64,000 nt of DNA from Bryobacter sp. (GTDB lineage Bacteria; Acidobacteriota; Terriglobia; Bryobacterales; Bryobacteraceae): contig JALHNH010000006.1 of the NCBI GenBank assembly GCA_022843625.1, positions 171,335 to 235,334 of the forward strand, written 5' to 3'. A program made the position numbers and the translations under genes. Of the stretch, positions 9,198 through 19,649 are shown in pieces (the first letter of the stretch is position 1; every line of letters starts with the position of its first letter). Below the pieces are notes generated by a model. The model was not told the DNA's origin. It saw only the letters and a program-made list of their open reading frames with translations, and did not search any database.

Positions 9198-10070
9198 TCA
9201 CATAGCGGGCCGCAACCGTTCGCCTTCGATCGCCTTTTGCACCGCCTCCGTTGAGCCCGTTTCGATCTCTTCGTAAGCCTCAACCCCAAGAGCAGAAATC
9301 GCAAACGTACCATTGTCCGTCTTGGTCACGTAGCCTTTTTCACGCAAATACCAAAGGGCAAACTCGAGATGCTCTTTCTCAATCCCGAGGACATCCTCAA
9401 TCTCGCGAAGTTGGATAAACGGATTGTCCGGCTTGCGCAGACGCTTACGGTACATCACCGCCAGAGCCATCGTCCGCTTGCGGCGCTCCGCCCCTGTGCC
9501 GTCTGCTTCCTTTTGATTTCGGAATACATCCCACGTCTGCTTTCGCTTGGCGCTGCGCATTACGTCGTAGGCAGCCCGCTTCTCAAGGTCGCTCAGCGTC
9601 TGATAAGCCTCAAGCAGGCGCTGAAATTTCCCCTCGTCCCCGGTCTCCTTGTGGTCCGGATGGTAGCGCTGGGCCAGCATTCGGTAAACGCGGTGGATCG
9701 TCTCCGAGTCTGCCTTCGGATTTACCTGCAGCACCTCATATAGATCCTCGTCTCGATCCACATTCGATTCGCCATTCTCGCCGGCCTTTTCTGCTTCAAT
9801 CCCCGCCTGGTACGTTTTCTTGCCCGTAACGTTCATCCAGCAAACGACGCCATTCCAGAGCTCGGTACCGCCTTTGGCCGTGGGGATCTCAATCTGTACA
9901 GCCATCCCGAGCGGCAAAGCCTTCAATACCTCGACGCACAAACCCGCTTCACTACGATTGATCAATGTCGCGTCCAGGCGTGCCGCAAAGCGGCTGCCGG
10001 GTTCTGTAACAACAACAATGTTGCCGGTATCGGACTTGCGCTCAGTGCCTTTTCGCCTTTTCTCGACCAT
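9198..10070 (-). CDS. PilZ-like domain and J-domain fusion protein
   Basis: Predicted 290-residue cytoplasmic protein. Residues about 15-95 look like a PilZ domain, the c-di-GMP receptor fold, with RFAAR (27-31) and NRSEAG (38-43, the D/NxSxxG motif), although these two motifs are closer together than usual. Residues 109-172 form a J domain with HPD at 137-139, which would stimulate a DnaK-type Hsp70. Residues about 200-270 look like a winged helix (EIEDVLGIEKEHLEFALWYL). ATG at 10070 is chosen because AAGG lies just upstream and the longer frame adds an unlikely N-terminus. The last codons abut the decayed transposase, so the C-terminus may have been altered by it. Confidence 0.75.
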   Translation of the reverse strand: MVEKRRKGTERKSDTGNIVVVTEPGSRFAARLDATLINRSEAGLCVEVLKALPLGMAVQIEIPTAKGGTELWNGVVCWMNVTGKKTYQAGIEAEKAGENGESNVDRDEDLYEVLQVNPKADSETIHRVYRMLAQRYHPDHKETGDEGKFQRLLEAYQTLSDLEKRAAYDVMRSAKRKQTWDVFRNQKEADGTGAERRKRTMALAVMYRKRLRKPDNPFIQLREIEDVLGIEKEHLEFALWYLREKGYVTKTDNGTFAISALGVEAYEEIETGSTEAVQKAIEGERLRPAM

Positions 10071-10146
10071 ATTCGGCCTTATCGACAGAACTAAAGCAAA
10101 TCTACAGGTCGAATGGCTGAAGGGAAGTAGAATCAAACAAAAGCGA

Positions 10147-11187
10147 ATGTCATTGCCTCACCGTCTTGCCTCTCTCGACATCTTTCGGGGTATCACAATC
10201 GCCACCATGATTCTGGTAAACAGCCCTGGATCCTGGAGCCATATCTACCCCCCGCTCGCTCACGCCGAGTGGCACGGGTTCACCCCCACAGACATGGTTT
10301 TTCCTTTCTTTTTATGGATTTCCGGCGTAGCCATGACCCTCTCGTTTGCCCGCCGCAAGTCCGACGGTGCCGGCCGCACCAACCTGCTCCTCCATGCAGC
10401 TCGCCGCAGTGCAACCATCTTCGCCATCGGCCTTCTCTTCAATCTCATCCCCCAATTTGACTTCGCTCACGTTCGTATTCCTGGAGTACTGCAGCGAATC
10501 GGTATTTGCTATTTCTTCGCTACCTTGATCTATCTATACTCCTCACGACGCGGTCAGATCGCCTTAGCCATTGGGCTACTGGCCGCCTACACAGGCGTCA
10601 TGTTCTTCTATCCTTTCCCTGGCGCCACAGCAGACCGATGGAGCATCGATTCGAGTGCCGCCCGTTACCTTGACGGGATTCTGCTGGAAGGTCACATGTG
10701 GAGCAAGACCAAAGTCTGGGACCCTGAAGGCGCACTTTCAACGATCCCCGCCATTGTTACCGTCCTCTGCGGAATTCTCGCCACACAGTATTTGAAGTCA
10801 GGGGTAGTCCTGGCAGCCACCGGCCTGCTCATGAGTCTGGTGATCCCGATCAACAAAAGCCTCTGGACCCCCAGCTTTGTCCTCGTCATGGCTGGCTTTG
10901 CCTCCATCACCTTTGGAGTGTTGCAATGGTGGATCGATCAGAAAGGAAACCGCACCGGCTGGAAGTTTTTCGAAATCTACGGTACGAACGCGATCGTTTC
11001 CTTTGTTCTGTCTGGTGCCATCGCACGTATCCTCGGAATGACCGGGGCAGGCAAAACAATCTATGATCAGCTCTGCATCATTGCTTCACCGATCAATGCA
11101 TCCATGCTCTACGCAATCCTGAACGTCGCTGCCTGCTTCAGCGTGGTGTATCTGATCTACCGGAAGCGTATTCTGATCCGCCTCTAA
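10147..11187 (+). CDS. Heparan-alpha-glucosaminide N-acetyltransferase-like membrane protein
   Basis: Predicted 346-residue protein with about nine to ten hydrophobic segments. The N-terminal RLASLDIFRGITIATMILVN followed by a histidine-containing loop (HAEWHGFTPTDMVFPFFLW) is characteristic of the HGSNAT/DUF5009-like membrane acyltransferases, which move acetyl groups across membranes to amino sugars. ATG 10147 gives the family's normal start; the frame stays open further upstream only because it overlaps the opposite-strand PilZ-J gene. The 3' end overlaps the convergent MFS gene by 50 bases. The acceptor substrate is unknown. Confidence 0.82.
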   Translation: MSLPHRLASLDIFRGITIATMILVNSPGSWSHIYPPLAHAEWHGFTPTDMVFPFFLWISGVAMTLSFARRKSDGAGRTNLLLHAARRSATIFAIGLLFNLIPQFDFAHVRIPGVLQRIGICYFFATLIYLYSSRRGQIALAIGLLAAYTGVMFFYPFPGATADRWSIDSSAARYLDGILLEGHMWSKTKVWDPEGALSTIPAIVTVLCGILATQYLKSGVVLAATGLLMSLVIPINKSLWTPSFVLVMAGFASITFGVLQWWIDQKGNRTGWKFFEIYGTNAIVSFVLSGAIARILGMTGAGKTIYDQLCIIASPINASMLYAILNVAACFSVVYLIYRKRILIRL

Positions 11188-12349
11188 GCCAATACCAAAG
11201 CGCGAATCCAAAAACCGGGCATGCCGTTGCCACCCGAAAGGCAACTTCGTAATTCCTTTGATCAAAATAGCCACCAAATATGGGGGCAGTGATGGCTGTC
11301 AGCGCCGAAAAGCTGCCGGCACCAAGCCCCGCGATCAAACCAGCGCGGCCATTACCAAAAACACTGGTCGCATAAGCAATTCCACCCACGATAAAGCTGC
11401 CGGTGACAAACATGGCCAAAAACAACTCAGCCATGAACCAGGACAAACTCGTGATCGATGTCGCCATTGCCAGCGGCAAACTGAGAAAGAGTCCGATCAG
11501 GAAAGCCCGGCGGCAGGCTTCTTCCACTCGAATGCCGCGCTTGACCAGACGGTCAATCCACCAACCCCAAAAGAAATAACCACATTCCCAACCGAGCGGG
11601 GGGATCCACAGCACCGTACCCAATTCCCGCTGGCTCAAATAAAAAACCTGCGACAGGTAAAGCCCAGCCATATAAAGAATGAACCCAAGTGGTACGGCCC
11701 CAAGCGCATAGGCGGCGACAAAGGCAATCACCCGCCGATCCCGCCATACAAAGTCTGTACTTTCCACCTTGGGAGTCATCGCCAGGTCCGGCCGCTTGCA
11801 AAGCCCCCACCACCACACCAGCCAAACGATTCCAGTAGCTCCAGTAATCCAGAAGGCCATCCGCCAGCCGTAGGCAAGCGCAATCGGAGTCACAATGAAC
11901 GGCGTCAGAATCGCACCCAATGACCCGCCCGAATAACTTAAAGCGATCCCGCGAGACCGCCTCTCCGGCTCAAGCGTCTGCATCACGGTTCTAAGGGCGC
12001 CAGGAAAGGTCGCCCCCTCGCAAAACCCCAGTCCTGTGCGTAAAATTCCAAAACTCAAAAGCCCGCCAGCCAGGCCATGCAAGGCGCTTGCAATACTCCA
12101 TCCCGCCACCGCCAGCGTCATCCCCTTCTTGACGCCCAGACGATCCAGCAGCATCCCCCACAGTGGATTACCCAACATGTAGGCGTAAGAAAACGCGGCG
12201 ACAATCCAGCCGTACTCGCGTCCGGTGAGGCCTGTTTCTTTCTGAATTGTAGGAATCAGGACGGCGATGGCATTACGGTCGATATAGCTGATGGTAGAAA
12301 CCAGCATCATCGCCAGTGCCGGCGTCCACACTCTGGCTAGCTGCGACAA
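11138..12349 (-). CDS. MFS transporter, ACS (organic anion/hexuronate) type
   Basis: Predicted 403-residue inner-membrane carrier with twelve hydrophobic segments. The N-terminal SYIDRNAIAVLIPTIQ and the loop GMLLDRLGVKKG (the motif-A position between helices 2 and 3) fit the anion:cation symporter branch that includes hexuronate and glucarate carriers. The start is uncertain: the longest frame begins with TTG at 12349, while GTG 12331 would also keep the first helix. It overlaps the convergent acyltransferase-like gene by 50 bases. A link to the sugar-handling genes nearby is inference. Confidence 0.85.
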   Translation of the reverse strand: MSQLARVWTPALAMMLVSTISYIDRNAIAVLIPTIQKETGLTGREYGWIVAAFSYAYMLGNPLWGMLLDRLGVKKGMTLAVAGWSIASALHGLAGGLLSFGILRTGLGFCEGATFPGALRTVMQTLEPERRSRGIALSYSGGSLGAILTPFIVTPIALAYGWRMAFWITGATGIVWLVWWWGLCKRPDLAMTPKVESTDFVWRDRRVIAFVAAYALGAVPLGFILYMAGLYLSQVFYLSQRELGTVLWIPPLGWECGYFFWGWWIDRLVKRGIRVEEACRRAFLIGLFLSLPLAMATSITSLSWFMAELFLAMFVTGSFIVGGIAYATSVFGNGRAGLIAGLGAGSFSALTAITAPIFGGYFDQRNYEVAFRVATACPVFGFALWYWLRGGSEYASGRSDTPR

Positions 12350-12437
12350 TCTTCGATTCTATCCGCTTCATCCTGTGATTCCGCCGTTTCGTCGGAAATT
12401 CTCCCACTCGATTGCCGGGTGCCTGCAAACTCGAACC

Positions 12438-13124
12438 ATGAAGCCAAGCAACATCCTCCTCATCGCAGCCGCCATCCTGTCCTTCTCGATCACGGCTTTG
12501 CATAGCCAAGAACGTTTTGATCTTCTCGTTCGAGGCGACTTCTTCGCCGGTTTTGCCGGAAACGTCGAAGCCCTCGAACGTGCCATGAAGCTTACCGAAG
12601 AAAAGCTCAAAGAAAACCCGAATCACGCGGAAGCACTCGTCTGGCATGGCTCTGGCCTCTTTTACCAATCGGGCCAGCTGATGAGCAAGAAAGACTTTGC
12701 CAAAGGTATGGAGCTTTATGGGCGCGGCATCGCTGAAATGAACAAGGCCGTGGAACTGGAGCCCAAGAACATCGGCGTTCGTATTCCTCGCGGCGCTGTC
12801 CTTTCGGCAGGCGCAAGAAACATGCCAGCGGAGATGGCAAAACCTCTCTTCCTTTCTGTAATCGATGACTACTACACTGTTTATCAGATGCAGGAGAAAT
12901 ATCTCGACAAGATCGGGACGCACCCCAGAGGCGAACTCCTTTTTGGTCTCGCCGACAGTTTCAGCCGGATTGGTGCAACCGCAAAAGCCGACCACTTCTT
13001 TGCTGAGATACAAAAGTCCCTCCCAAATAGTGCCTACTCCAGGCGTGCCGACAAGTGGTTTGAAACCAAACAACCCCTCCCTGCTGCGCAGGCCAACTGC
13101 ATTGGCTGCCACACTACAAAGTAG
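12438..13124 (+). CDS. Secreted TPR-like protein with C-terminal CxxCH motif
   Basis: Predicted 228-residue exported protein. A signal peptide (about residues 1-23, ending ITALHSQ) precedes helical repeats that look like tetratricopeptide units (ALERAMKLTEEKLKENPNHA; AEMNKAVELEP). The extreme C-terminus carries CIGCH at 221-225, a potential heme c attachment site only three residues from the end. No axial-ligand methionine or second heme motif is visible. ATG 12438 gives the signal peptide; the frame's upstream extension overlaps the MFS gene. The function is unknown; a redox or heme-bearing scaffold is possible. Confidence 0.72.
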   Translation: MKPSNILLIAAAILSFSITALHSQERFDLLVRGDFFAGFAGNVEALERAMKLTEEKLKENPNHAEALVWHGSGLFYQSGQLMSKKDFAKGMELYGRGIAEMNKAVELEPKNIGVRIPRGAVLSAGARNMPAEMAKPLFLSVIDDYYTVYQMQEKYLDKIGTHPRGELLFGLADSFSRIGATAKADHFFAEIQKSLPNSAYSRRADKWFETKQPLPAAQANCIGCHTTK

Positions 13125-13127
13125 TTC

Positions 13128-14152
13128 ATGCGTCAGCTATCCCAACTTCTGTTAATCAACCTGGGGATCGCATTGGTGATCGTCCTGATTACCAGCTCCA
13201 GTATCCGCAATCCCAGGCTCGAGACTTTGCTCGTGCCTGGGATCATTTCCCTTTCCTACTCGACAGTGATCGGAATCTCGTCCTGGTGGATCTTACCTAA
13301 ACTGGGACCCCGCTTTGCCAAGGATCCTTTCCTGCGATGGGTTCAATTGCTTGCCTCATTGACAGCCATTTCCATAGTTGGCGGGAGCGCTGCCTTTCTG
13401 CTCATGGTGTATCAGCCAATCTGGTCGATCCGAATAGACTATGTTCCGTCGATGATTCTTTGCTTGACCTTTACACTTACGATTGGTTCGATTACTTATC
13501 TGGTGGAGGAGGCCCGGTACCGGGTGCAAGCAGCAAGTCTTGAGTTAAAAACGCGCGAGCTGGAGCGTGAAAGAGCGCTTAAGTCAGCCGCCGATGCAAA
13601 GTTGCAAAGCCTCGAATCGAGAATTCACCCTCACTTCCTGTTCAACACCCTCAACTCTATATCGAGCCTCGTGCGTTCAAACCCGGCAGAGGCTGAAGCT
13701 CTGATCGAGCGCCTCGCTGCACTCCTGCGCTTCTCGCTCGACCGCCACGGCAATCTTGTAACCCTCGCCGACGAGCTCCAGATCACTCGTGACTATCTCG
13801 AAATCGAAAAGGCACGCTTCGAAGAAAGACTACGCTACACCTTCGAGATTCCTGAAGAGCTGCTCACCGCAATGGTCCCCGCGATGTCCGTGCAGACCTT
13901 GGCCGAGAATAGCGTCAAATATGCCGTGGGCGCGCAGCGCCAGGGGGCGGAGATCTACATTCGCGCCCGTCGCAAGGGCAAAGAAATTCTGCTCGAAGTC
14001 CGCGATACCGGCCCCGGCTTCTCGCCCGACAGCCTGCCTTCCGGGCACGGCCTCGACACCCTCAGGCAGCGCCTCGATTCCCATTTCGGAGAGGCTGCTT
14101 CGCTCTCCACCCGCAGGTTGGACCCAGGTATGGAGGTCGCCTTCCGCATCCC

Positions 14153-14159
<7 letters not shown>
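13128..14159 (+). CDS. LytS/YehU-type sensor histidine kinase
   Basis: Predicted 343-residue membrane kinase. Four hydrophobic segments span about residues 7-24, 34-57, 72-95 and 106-126. A coiled coil (about 135-165) leads into the His_kinase box HPHFLFNTLNSISSLV with the phospho-acceptor expected at H169. The ATP-binding end carries RDTGPGFSPD and GLDTLRQRL. No extracellular sensor domain is present, so the signal is probably read in or near the membrane. It starts 3 bases after the preceding stop and overlaps its response regulator by 7 bases, indicating translational coupling. Confidence 0.92.
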
Positions 14160-14908
<749 letters not shown>

Positions 14909-14955
14909 ATGAGGAAAACCTCACATAGCTATGGCCGTAGCTTCTGGCAGCTGCA

Positions 14956-15867
14956 ATGAGCTATCTTCGCGGTTGTCTTGTCATGCTGGCTGTCCTGGCC
15001 GGCTGTTACTACTTTGAAATGCGCCAGCTCGAAAGGCTGGCGCTTCCTTACACGAAGTGGCTGGCACTGGGGCTGGCTGTGATTGTGGCTTTGCTCGCCG
15101 GGTCTGTCGATGAGCTGATTGCCATGCACTTCCGGCGGGGGCAGATCGCTGCACTGGTTGAGAACGAACGCATCGAAATCAGTGGCCGGCTGAGACCGTT
15201 GGGAGACCTGGTGGGGTCGCCGGTAAGTGGGCGGCGCGTGCTGATGTTTGAGTATTTGTGGGATGAATTGCTATTTTCAACAGGCGAGCGCCAGCAGGCT
15301 TCGGGAATGATTCGTGGTATTGCGATGGCCCCTTGCGAGCTACTGACCCCCAAGGGTGCTTTGCGAATCGAAGGGTTTGCCAACCTGGAGCATTTTGAAG
15401 AAGCCACTCTTGATTCAGCCGAAGCTATGCCCAGGATGGAAGAGTTTCTGAAACGCAAGGAGTGGAAGGCGGTATCGGGAGGAAACATCGTTGAGTCCAT
15501 CAAATTGCTGGATGCTCCAATGGGAATAGAAGGCGGGTCTCAGCATTTACTGAATGCAGCGGCGGTAGCGAAGGTAGAGAACGGTGGGCTAACGAAGTTT
15601 CGATGGAGGCTTACTGAAACGGTCGTGGTACCTGGGGTTGAGGTAACCGTAAAGGGCGAGTATCGATCAAACCCGCCCAGGATTCAGGTTGGGCGCGAAG
15701 GGCTGCAGGTTAGCAATGAAATGAGGCCAGGCTCCGCAGCAGTGGTTGCTGGAGAGAACCTGACGCGGCAGTGGATCGGCGTGGGCGTCTTTATTGCAAT
15801 CGCAGCATTGAGCCACCTCTTTGTTTACAAATGGCTCAGCTCCATACTTCAGATGAGTTCAGAATAA
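14956..15867 (+). CDS. GIDE-like membrane protein of unknown function
   Basis: Predicted 303-residue membrane protein with two N-terminal hydrophobic segments (about 4-20 and 33-50) and one near the C-terminus (about 274-295). The soluble middle contains ISGRLRPLGDLVGSPVSGRR, close to the pattern of GIDE/MULAN-like domains, whose conserved core reads roughly PL-x-SP-x-SG. Bacterial members have no known activity, and no RING finger or other catalytic motif is seen here. It lies 47 bases after the LytTR regulator and ends 15 bases before the convergent permease gene. Confidence 0.65.
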   Translation: MSYLRGCLVMLAVLAGCYYFEMRQLERLALPYTKWLALGLAVIVALLAGSVDELIAMHFRRGQIAALVENERIEISGRLRPLGDLVGSPVSGRRVLMFEYLWDELLFSTGERQQASGMIRGIAMAPCELLTPKGALRIEGFANLEHFEEATLDSAEAMPRMEEFLKRKEWKAVSGGNIVESIKLLDAPMGIEGGSQHLLNAAAVAKVENGGLTKFRWRLTETVVVPGVEVTVKGEYRSNPPRIQVGREGLQVSNEMRPGSAAVVAGENLTRQWIGVGVFIAIAALSHLFVYKWLSSILQMSSE

Positions 15868-15882
15868 AGCCTTGGTAGACAG

Positions 15883-18297
15883 CTAATCCGCCCTGAGCGT
15901 GATGGCCGGGTCGATCCGGGCAGCGCGGCGGGCCGGCAGCCATCCCGCAATCAATGCCGTCAACAGAAAGACAGCGGCGACGCCTGCAAAAACCATCGGG
16001 TCGGTTGCGCTGGTCGCATACAGCAAAGTGGACAACGTCTGCGCGAGGGCCAGGGAAACGATAGTGCCCAGCACAATTCCAATCGCAACCAGCACTAGCC
16101 CCTGCTTTTCAACCATCAACAAAACATCTAGCGGCTTTGCCCCCACTGCCATCCGAATGCCAATTTCGCGGGTACGCTGCGAAACGGTGTAGGTCATTAA
16201 CCCTACAAGCCCGATCAGCGCAAGCAGAAAGGCTACACCCGCGAAGATCGCCATCAGCATCAGGGTAAACCGTTCACGGCCAAGAGACAAATTCACAGTT
16301 TCTTCCATCGTCTGGATGTTCCAGACCGGCTGTGAGTGATCCACCTGAAGGATTTCGCGCCTCATCACTTGCGCCATCTCACTTGCTTCACCCCGCGCCC
16401 GCCCGAGCACACTGAAACTGGGCGCTCCCGGTAACAATCCTGGACCTTGATAGTAGGCCCCATAAACCTGCGAACGCGATGGTTTGTCCACACCCAGATT
16501 CTTCACATCCGACACCACTCCTACAATCACCCGCCAGTTCGGCGGCTGGCTGAAGCCAACCTCCATGCGTTTACCAACCGGGTCCTGATTCGGAAAATGT
16601 GTCCTCACAAACTGTTCATTTACAACCACTGCAAGAGGTGCACCCATCTTGTCGCTGTCAGAAAACACACGTCCGGCTTTGAGCGCAATGCGCATCGCAT
16701 CAAAATATCCCGGCGTCACAGTGAAGAAATCAGCCAGAGGTGCGGTTGCTACTGTTGGCATTGGTGCCCCTTCAACGCGCATGATGTACCGTGCATTGCC
16801 CTGGAGCGGTAAATCGGTAGAAAGCCCTGCTGCTTCCATGCCAGGCGTCTGTTGCAGGCGTGTCACTACATCGCGGCCAAACTGAATCTGTTTCTCTACA
16901 CTGGATGCGTACTTGGAAGGCAAAGGTGTCACGCGCATCGTGATGACATGTTTTGGCTCAAACCCCAGATCCACACTGGCAAGTTCATAGAGACTTCGGA
17001 TCAACAAGCCTGCACCGGTCATCAACACCAGGGCCGCCGCCACCTGTGCCACTACTAGCGCATTGCGGAATCCACTCTTGCCCGCAGAACCCTTCGCACG
17101 ATCTTTGAGCGACCCATAAGGGTCTAACTGTGAGAGACGCAGCGCAGGCAAGACTCCAAACAGCACCGCAGTCACAACTACAGCAGCCAGCGCAAAAAGC
17201 AACACCCGGCCATCCACCCCTACCTGATCTACCCGTGGCAACGTCTTGGGTGCAAAGCGTTGAAAAGCCTGCAATCCCACGTAGGCAAGTCCAACACCGA
17301 GTGCTCCGCCGCAGGCCGCAAGCACAAAGCTCTCCACCAGCATCTGCGACACCAAATTCCAGCGGCTCGCACCAAGGGAAACTCTGACGGCCATCTCTTG
17401 TTGACGGGCAGCCCCGCGCGCCAGTAGAAGATTCGCAACATTGGCGCAAGCAATCGCCAGTACAAATCCCACCGCGCCCAGAAGCGCCAGCAGTGCGGGC
17501 CGTATCGAGCCTGTGATGTCCTCCATTAGCGGTGTCACATGACTCTGAATGTCGGCATTGAATTGCGGAAAGCGTTCTGCCATTCCTCCAAGCAGCGTTG
17601 TAAACTCAGCCCGGGTGCTCTCAATCCCGACACCCGGTTTTAGCCGTCCCAGCCCAACGAGACTGTGCAAATCCCGGCGCGTCTTGTCGAATCCGTCCAG
17701 CACAAGCGGTGCCCAGATTTTGGCTTTCGCCGGATACTCAAAGGCTGCTCCGGCAACACCCACAACGACGCGAGTTTGGCCATTGAGATTTATCTGCCGG
17801 CCAACAATAGCGTCATCTCCGGCAAAGCGATCTTTCCACAATCCATAGCTCAGGATCACAGCCTGATCTTGCCCCGGGCGGTAGTCGTCAGCTATAAAAT
17901 CCCGGCCCCGCTCAAGCTTCACACCAAAGAGCCGAAACCAGCCTTCGCTCACCTGCACTCCGATGTAACGCTCAGGATCTGCACTGGGCGAAATCAGGGA
18001 AAAAGGGCTGTTCCGGTAAGCAACCACATCTGCGGTCTTGGCCTGATCGCGATAGTCGTAAAAGTTGCCCGCGGCAAGAGGGATCGGGTCGCCGCTTCGT
18101 TTCACCAACTTCTCGCGCACCTGCACAATGCGCTCCGGTTCGGCAAAAGGCAGAGGCTTCAGCAGAATCCCGTCGATCACGCTGAACATGGCAGTATTGG
18201 AGCCAATACCGATTCCCAGCGCGAGGATCGCCGCAACTGCGAATCCCGGGTTACGGCGCAAAGATCGAAATGAATAACGGAGAGAGTCCCACAGCAT
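15883..18297 (-). CDS. ADOP-type orphan ABC transporter permease (duplicated FtsX/MacB)
   Basis: Predicted 804-residue inner-membrane protein. It opens with SLRYSFRSLRRNPGFAVAAI and LALGIGIGSNTAMFSVIDG, the hallmark start of the acidobacterial duplicated orphan permeases. There follow a MacB-like periplasmic domain, a first FtsX core (about 270-400), a second transmembrane start, a second periplasmic domain and a C-terminal FtsX core (about 675-800, RTREIGIRMAVGAKPLDVL). No ATPase gene is adjacent, as is usual for this family. The role may be efflux, lipoprotein-related export or mechanotransmission; the substrate is unknown. Confidence 0.93.
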   Translation of the reverse strand: MLWDSLRYSFRSLRRNPGFAVAAILALGIGIGSNTAMFSVIDGILLKPLPFAEPERIVQVREKLVKRSGDPIPLAAGNFYDYRDQAKTADVVAYRNSPFSLISPSADPERYIGVQVSEGWFRLFGVKLERGRDFIADDYRPGQDQAVILSYGLWKDRFAGDDAIVGRQINLNGQTRVVVGVAGAAFEYPAKAKIWAPLVLDGFDKTRRDLHSLVGLGRLKPGVGIESTRAEFTTLLGGMAERFPQFNADIQSHVTPLMEDITGSIRPALLALLGAVGFVLAIACANVANLLLARGAARQQEMAVRVSLGASRWNLVSQMLVESFVLAACGGALGVGLAYVGLQAFQRFAPKTLPRVDQVGVDGRVLLFALAAVVVTAVLFGVLPALRLSQLDPYGSLKDRAKGSAGKSGFRNALVVAQVAAALVLMTGAGLLIRSLYELASVDLGFEPKHVITMRVTPLPSKYASSVEKQIQFGRDVVTRLQQTPGMEAAGLSTDLPLQGNARYIMRVEGAPMPTVATAPLADFFTVTPGYFDAMRIALKAGRVFSDSDKMGAPLAVVVNEQFVRTHFPNQDPVGKRMEVGFSQPPNWRVIVGVVSDVKNLGVDKPSRSQVYGAYYQGPGLLPGAPSFSVLGRARGEASEMAQVMRREILQVDHSQPVWNIQTMEETVNLSLGRERFTLMLMAIFAGVAFLLALIGLVGLMTYTVSQRTREIGIRMAVGAKPLDVLLMVEKQGLVLVAIGIVLGTIVSLALAQTLSTLLYATSATDPMVFAGVAAVFLLTALIAGWLPARRAARIDPAITLRAD

Positions 18298-18330
18298 AGA
18301 AACAGATTCTAGCGCTCTGGGACTAAACGG

Positions 18331-19371
18331 CTAAGCCAGGGTCGGCAAATTCGCACGGGCGTAATCGATGCACTGCTGATTCAGTTTGTCTTCAAGAGCG
18401 AGCACCTGTACGGGTGTCAGCCCTGCAGTGCTCGGCAGCGGTTTCTTCGGCGGATGATTGCGCACGTAGGCAATCAGCTTGGCAAGATCCTTTGGCGGTA
18501 CCGGGCTCTTCTCGTCATAAACTTTCCAATATTGATCTGTAAAAATCGGAACCTTCAGTGGATCGCGCGTGAGCATCTCCAACTGGAAAAGCATTTTCGG
18601 GTCCTTCTTCTGAAAGCGCTTGACGATTGCTTTGAGATCGAAATTGCCCTCGCCAAAGGGCACTTCAGAAAGCAGGATGCCGTCTTCATAAAAGTCGACA
18701 CCAATGTCTTTGAAACTGACAAAGATCGTATAGGGCTCAAGCGTGTCCATCGTCTGTTCTGGGGTCTCGATCAGCGACACGCTGTTCACCAGATCGAGGC
18801 AGATCCCAACATGTTCGCTCTGCGTCGAGCGCACCCACTCCACCATTTCATCCGAACGCCAGCCCTTATGATTCTCGATGGCGAGCTTCATCTTGTACTT
18901 GCGCAGCACCGGTTCCGCTCGGCGCACAGCCTCACGGCAGGTCTTGTCGAAGGCATGGAACTCGGCGACGTTTTTGAACTGTTCATAGCGGCGGCCAGAG
19001 AACGGGTCATGCACGCAAACAACACGGCCATCCATTTCCGACGCTGCCTTAACCGCAATTTCGTATTTCGGCAGATCGGCATCGGTGCGCGGGGTGCGAA
19101 TCAGAATTGTGGCCCGCATATCGTATTTGTTCAGCTGCGAGGCGATCTTCTTGATGTTGGCTGGGTCGAGATCGGGAGTGAAATTTGTGTGAGCTGCCCC
19201 AAGCCCCATATTGTGGCAGTACTCAATGATGTCCCAGTCCTTGCCCATCGCCTTGATCCGGGCGCTAAGGCCGGGCCCAGCCGAGCCCATGTTCTTGAGT
19301 ACTTTACCTGGTGCGGCGGCAGATACAAGTGCTGTCGCCGCGATGCCTGTGAGTGCGTTTCGTCTGGTCAT
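18331..19371 (-). CDS. Tat-exported sugar phosphate isomerase/epimerase-like TIM barrel protein
   Basis: Predicted 346-residue protein. The N-terminus MTRRNALTGIAATALVSAAA is a Tat-like leader. The body fits the AP-endonuclease-2/xylose-isomerase-like TIM barrel, with segments such as KMKLAIENHKGW, GICLDLVNSV and VSFKDIGVDF holding the expected Glu, Asp and His metal ligands. ATG 19371 is preferred because AGGACAA precedes it and the leader then starts correctly. It is the first gene left of a 278-base gap and is transcribed away from it. Confidence 0.85.
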   Translation of the reverse strand: MTRRNALTGIAATALVSAAAPGKVLKNMGSAGPGLSARIKAMGKDWDIIEYCHNMGLGAAHTNFTPDLDPANIKKIASQLNKYDMRATILIRTPRTDADLPKYEIAVKAASEMDGRVVCVHDPFSGRRYEQFKNVAEFHAFDKTCREAVRRAEPVLRKYKMKLAIENHKGWRSDEMVEWVRSTQSEHVGICLDLVNSVSLIETPEQTMDTLEPYTIFVSFKDIGVDFYEDGILLSEVPFGEGNFDLKAIVKRFQKKDPKMLFQLEMLTRDPLKVPIFTDQYWKVYDEKSPVPPKDLAKLIAYVRNHPPKKPLPSTAGLTPVQVLALEDKLNQQCIDYARANLPTLA

Positions 19372-19649
19372 TTGTCCTGCGACGATTGTATATCCACCGC
19401 TACCCAATCACCAGCGTTGCCATAAGCAAGAGGTTTCTCGGCCCGATCCACATCCTTTCAATGCTGTCCCTGGCTCATTTCAGGCCGTGGATTGCGGAAC
19501 TTTCAGTCGCAAGAAGCCCTTCCCTTTAAAAATCTCTGACTAGAATCACCATCCTCTGGTGCTAACTGGATGACGGCCAATTTCAACATGGCACACTCCG
19601 CCAATGGAGCAGCCTAAGCGGCCTTCCAATATCCATTCGGAGGAATTCA

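Noticed and set aside
9193..9205. 13-base match AACCTCACATAGC shared with 14917-14929
   Set aside because: Matches of this length are expected by chance many times in a window of this size; no flanking similarity.
14924..14939. Small hairpin AGCTA-TGGCCG-TAGCT after the LytTR gene
   Set aside because: A 5-bp stem with no T-run; too weak for a terminator and not placed to hide the next ribosome site convincingly.
19605..19619. GG-N10-GC arrangement resembling a sigma-54 site before the PEP-CTERM gene
   Set aside because: Only the GG and GC cores match; TGGCAC nearby (19589) has the wrong spacing to a GC. The rest of the consensus fails, and no activator gene is adjacent.
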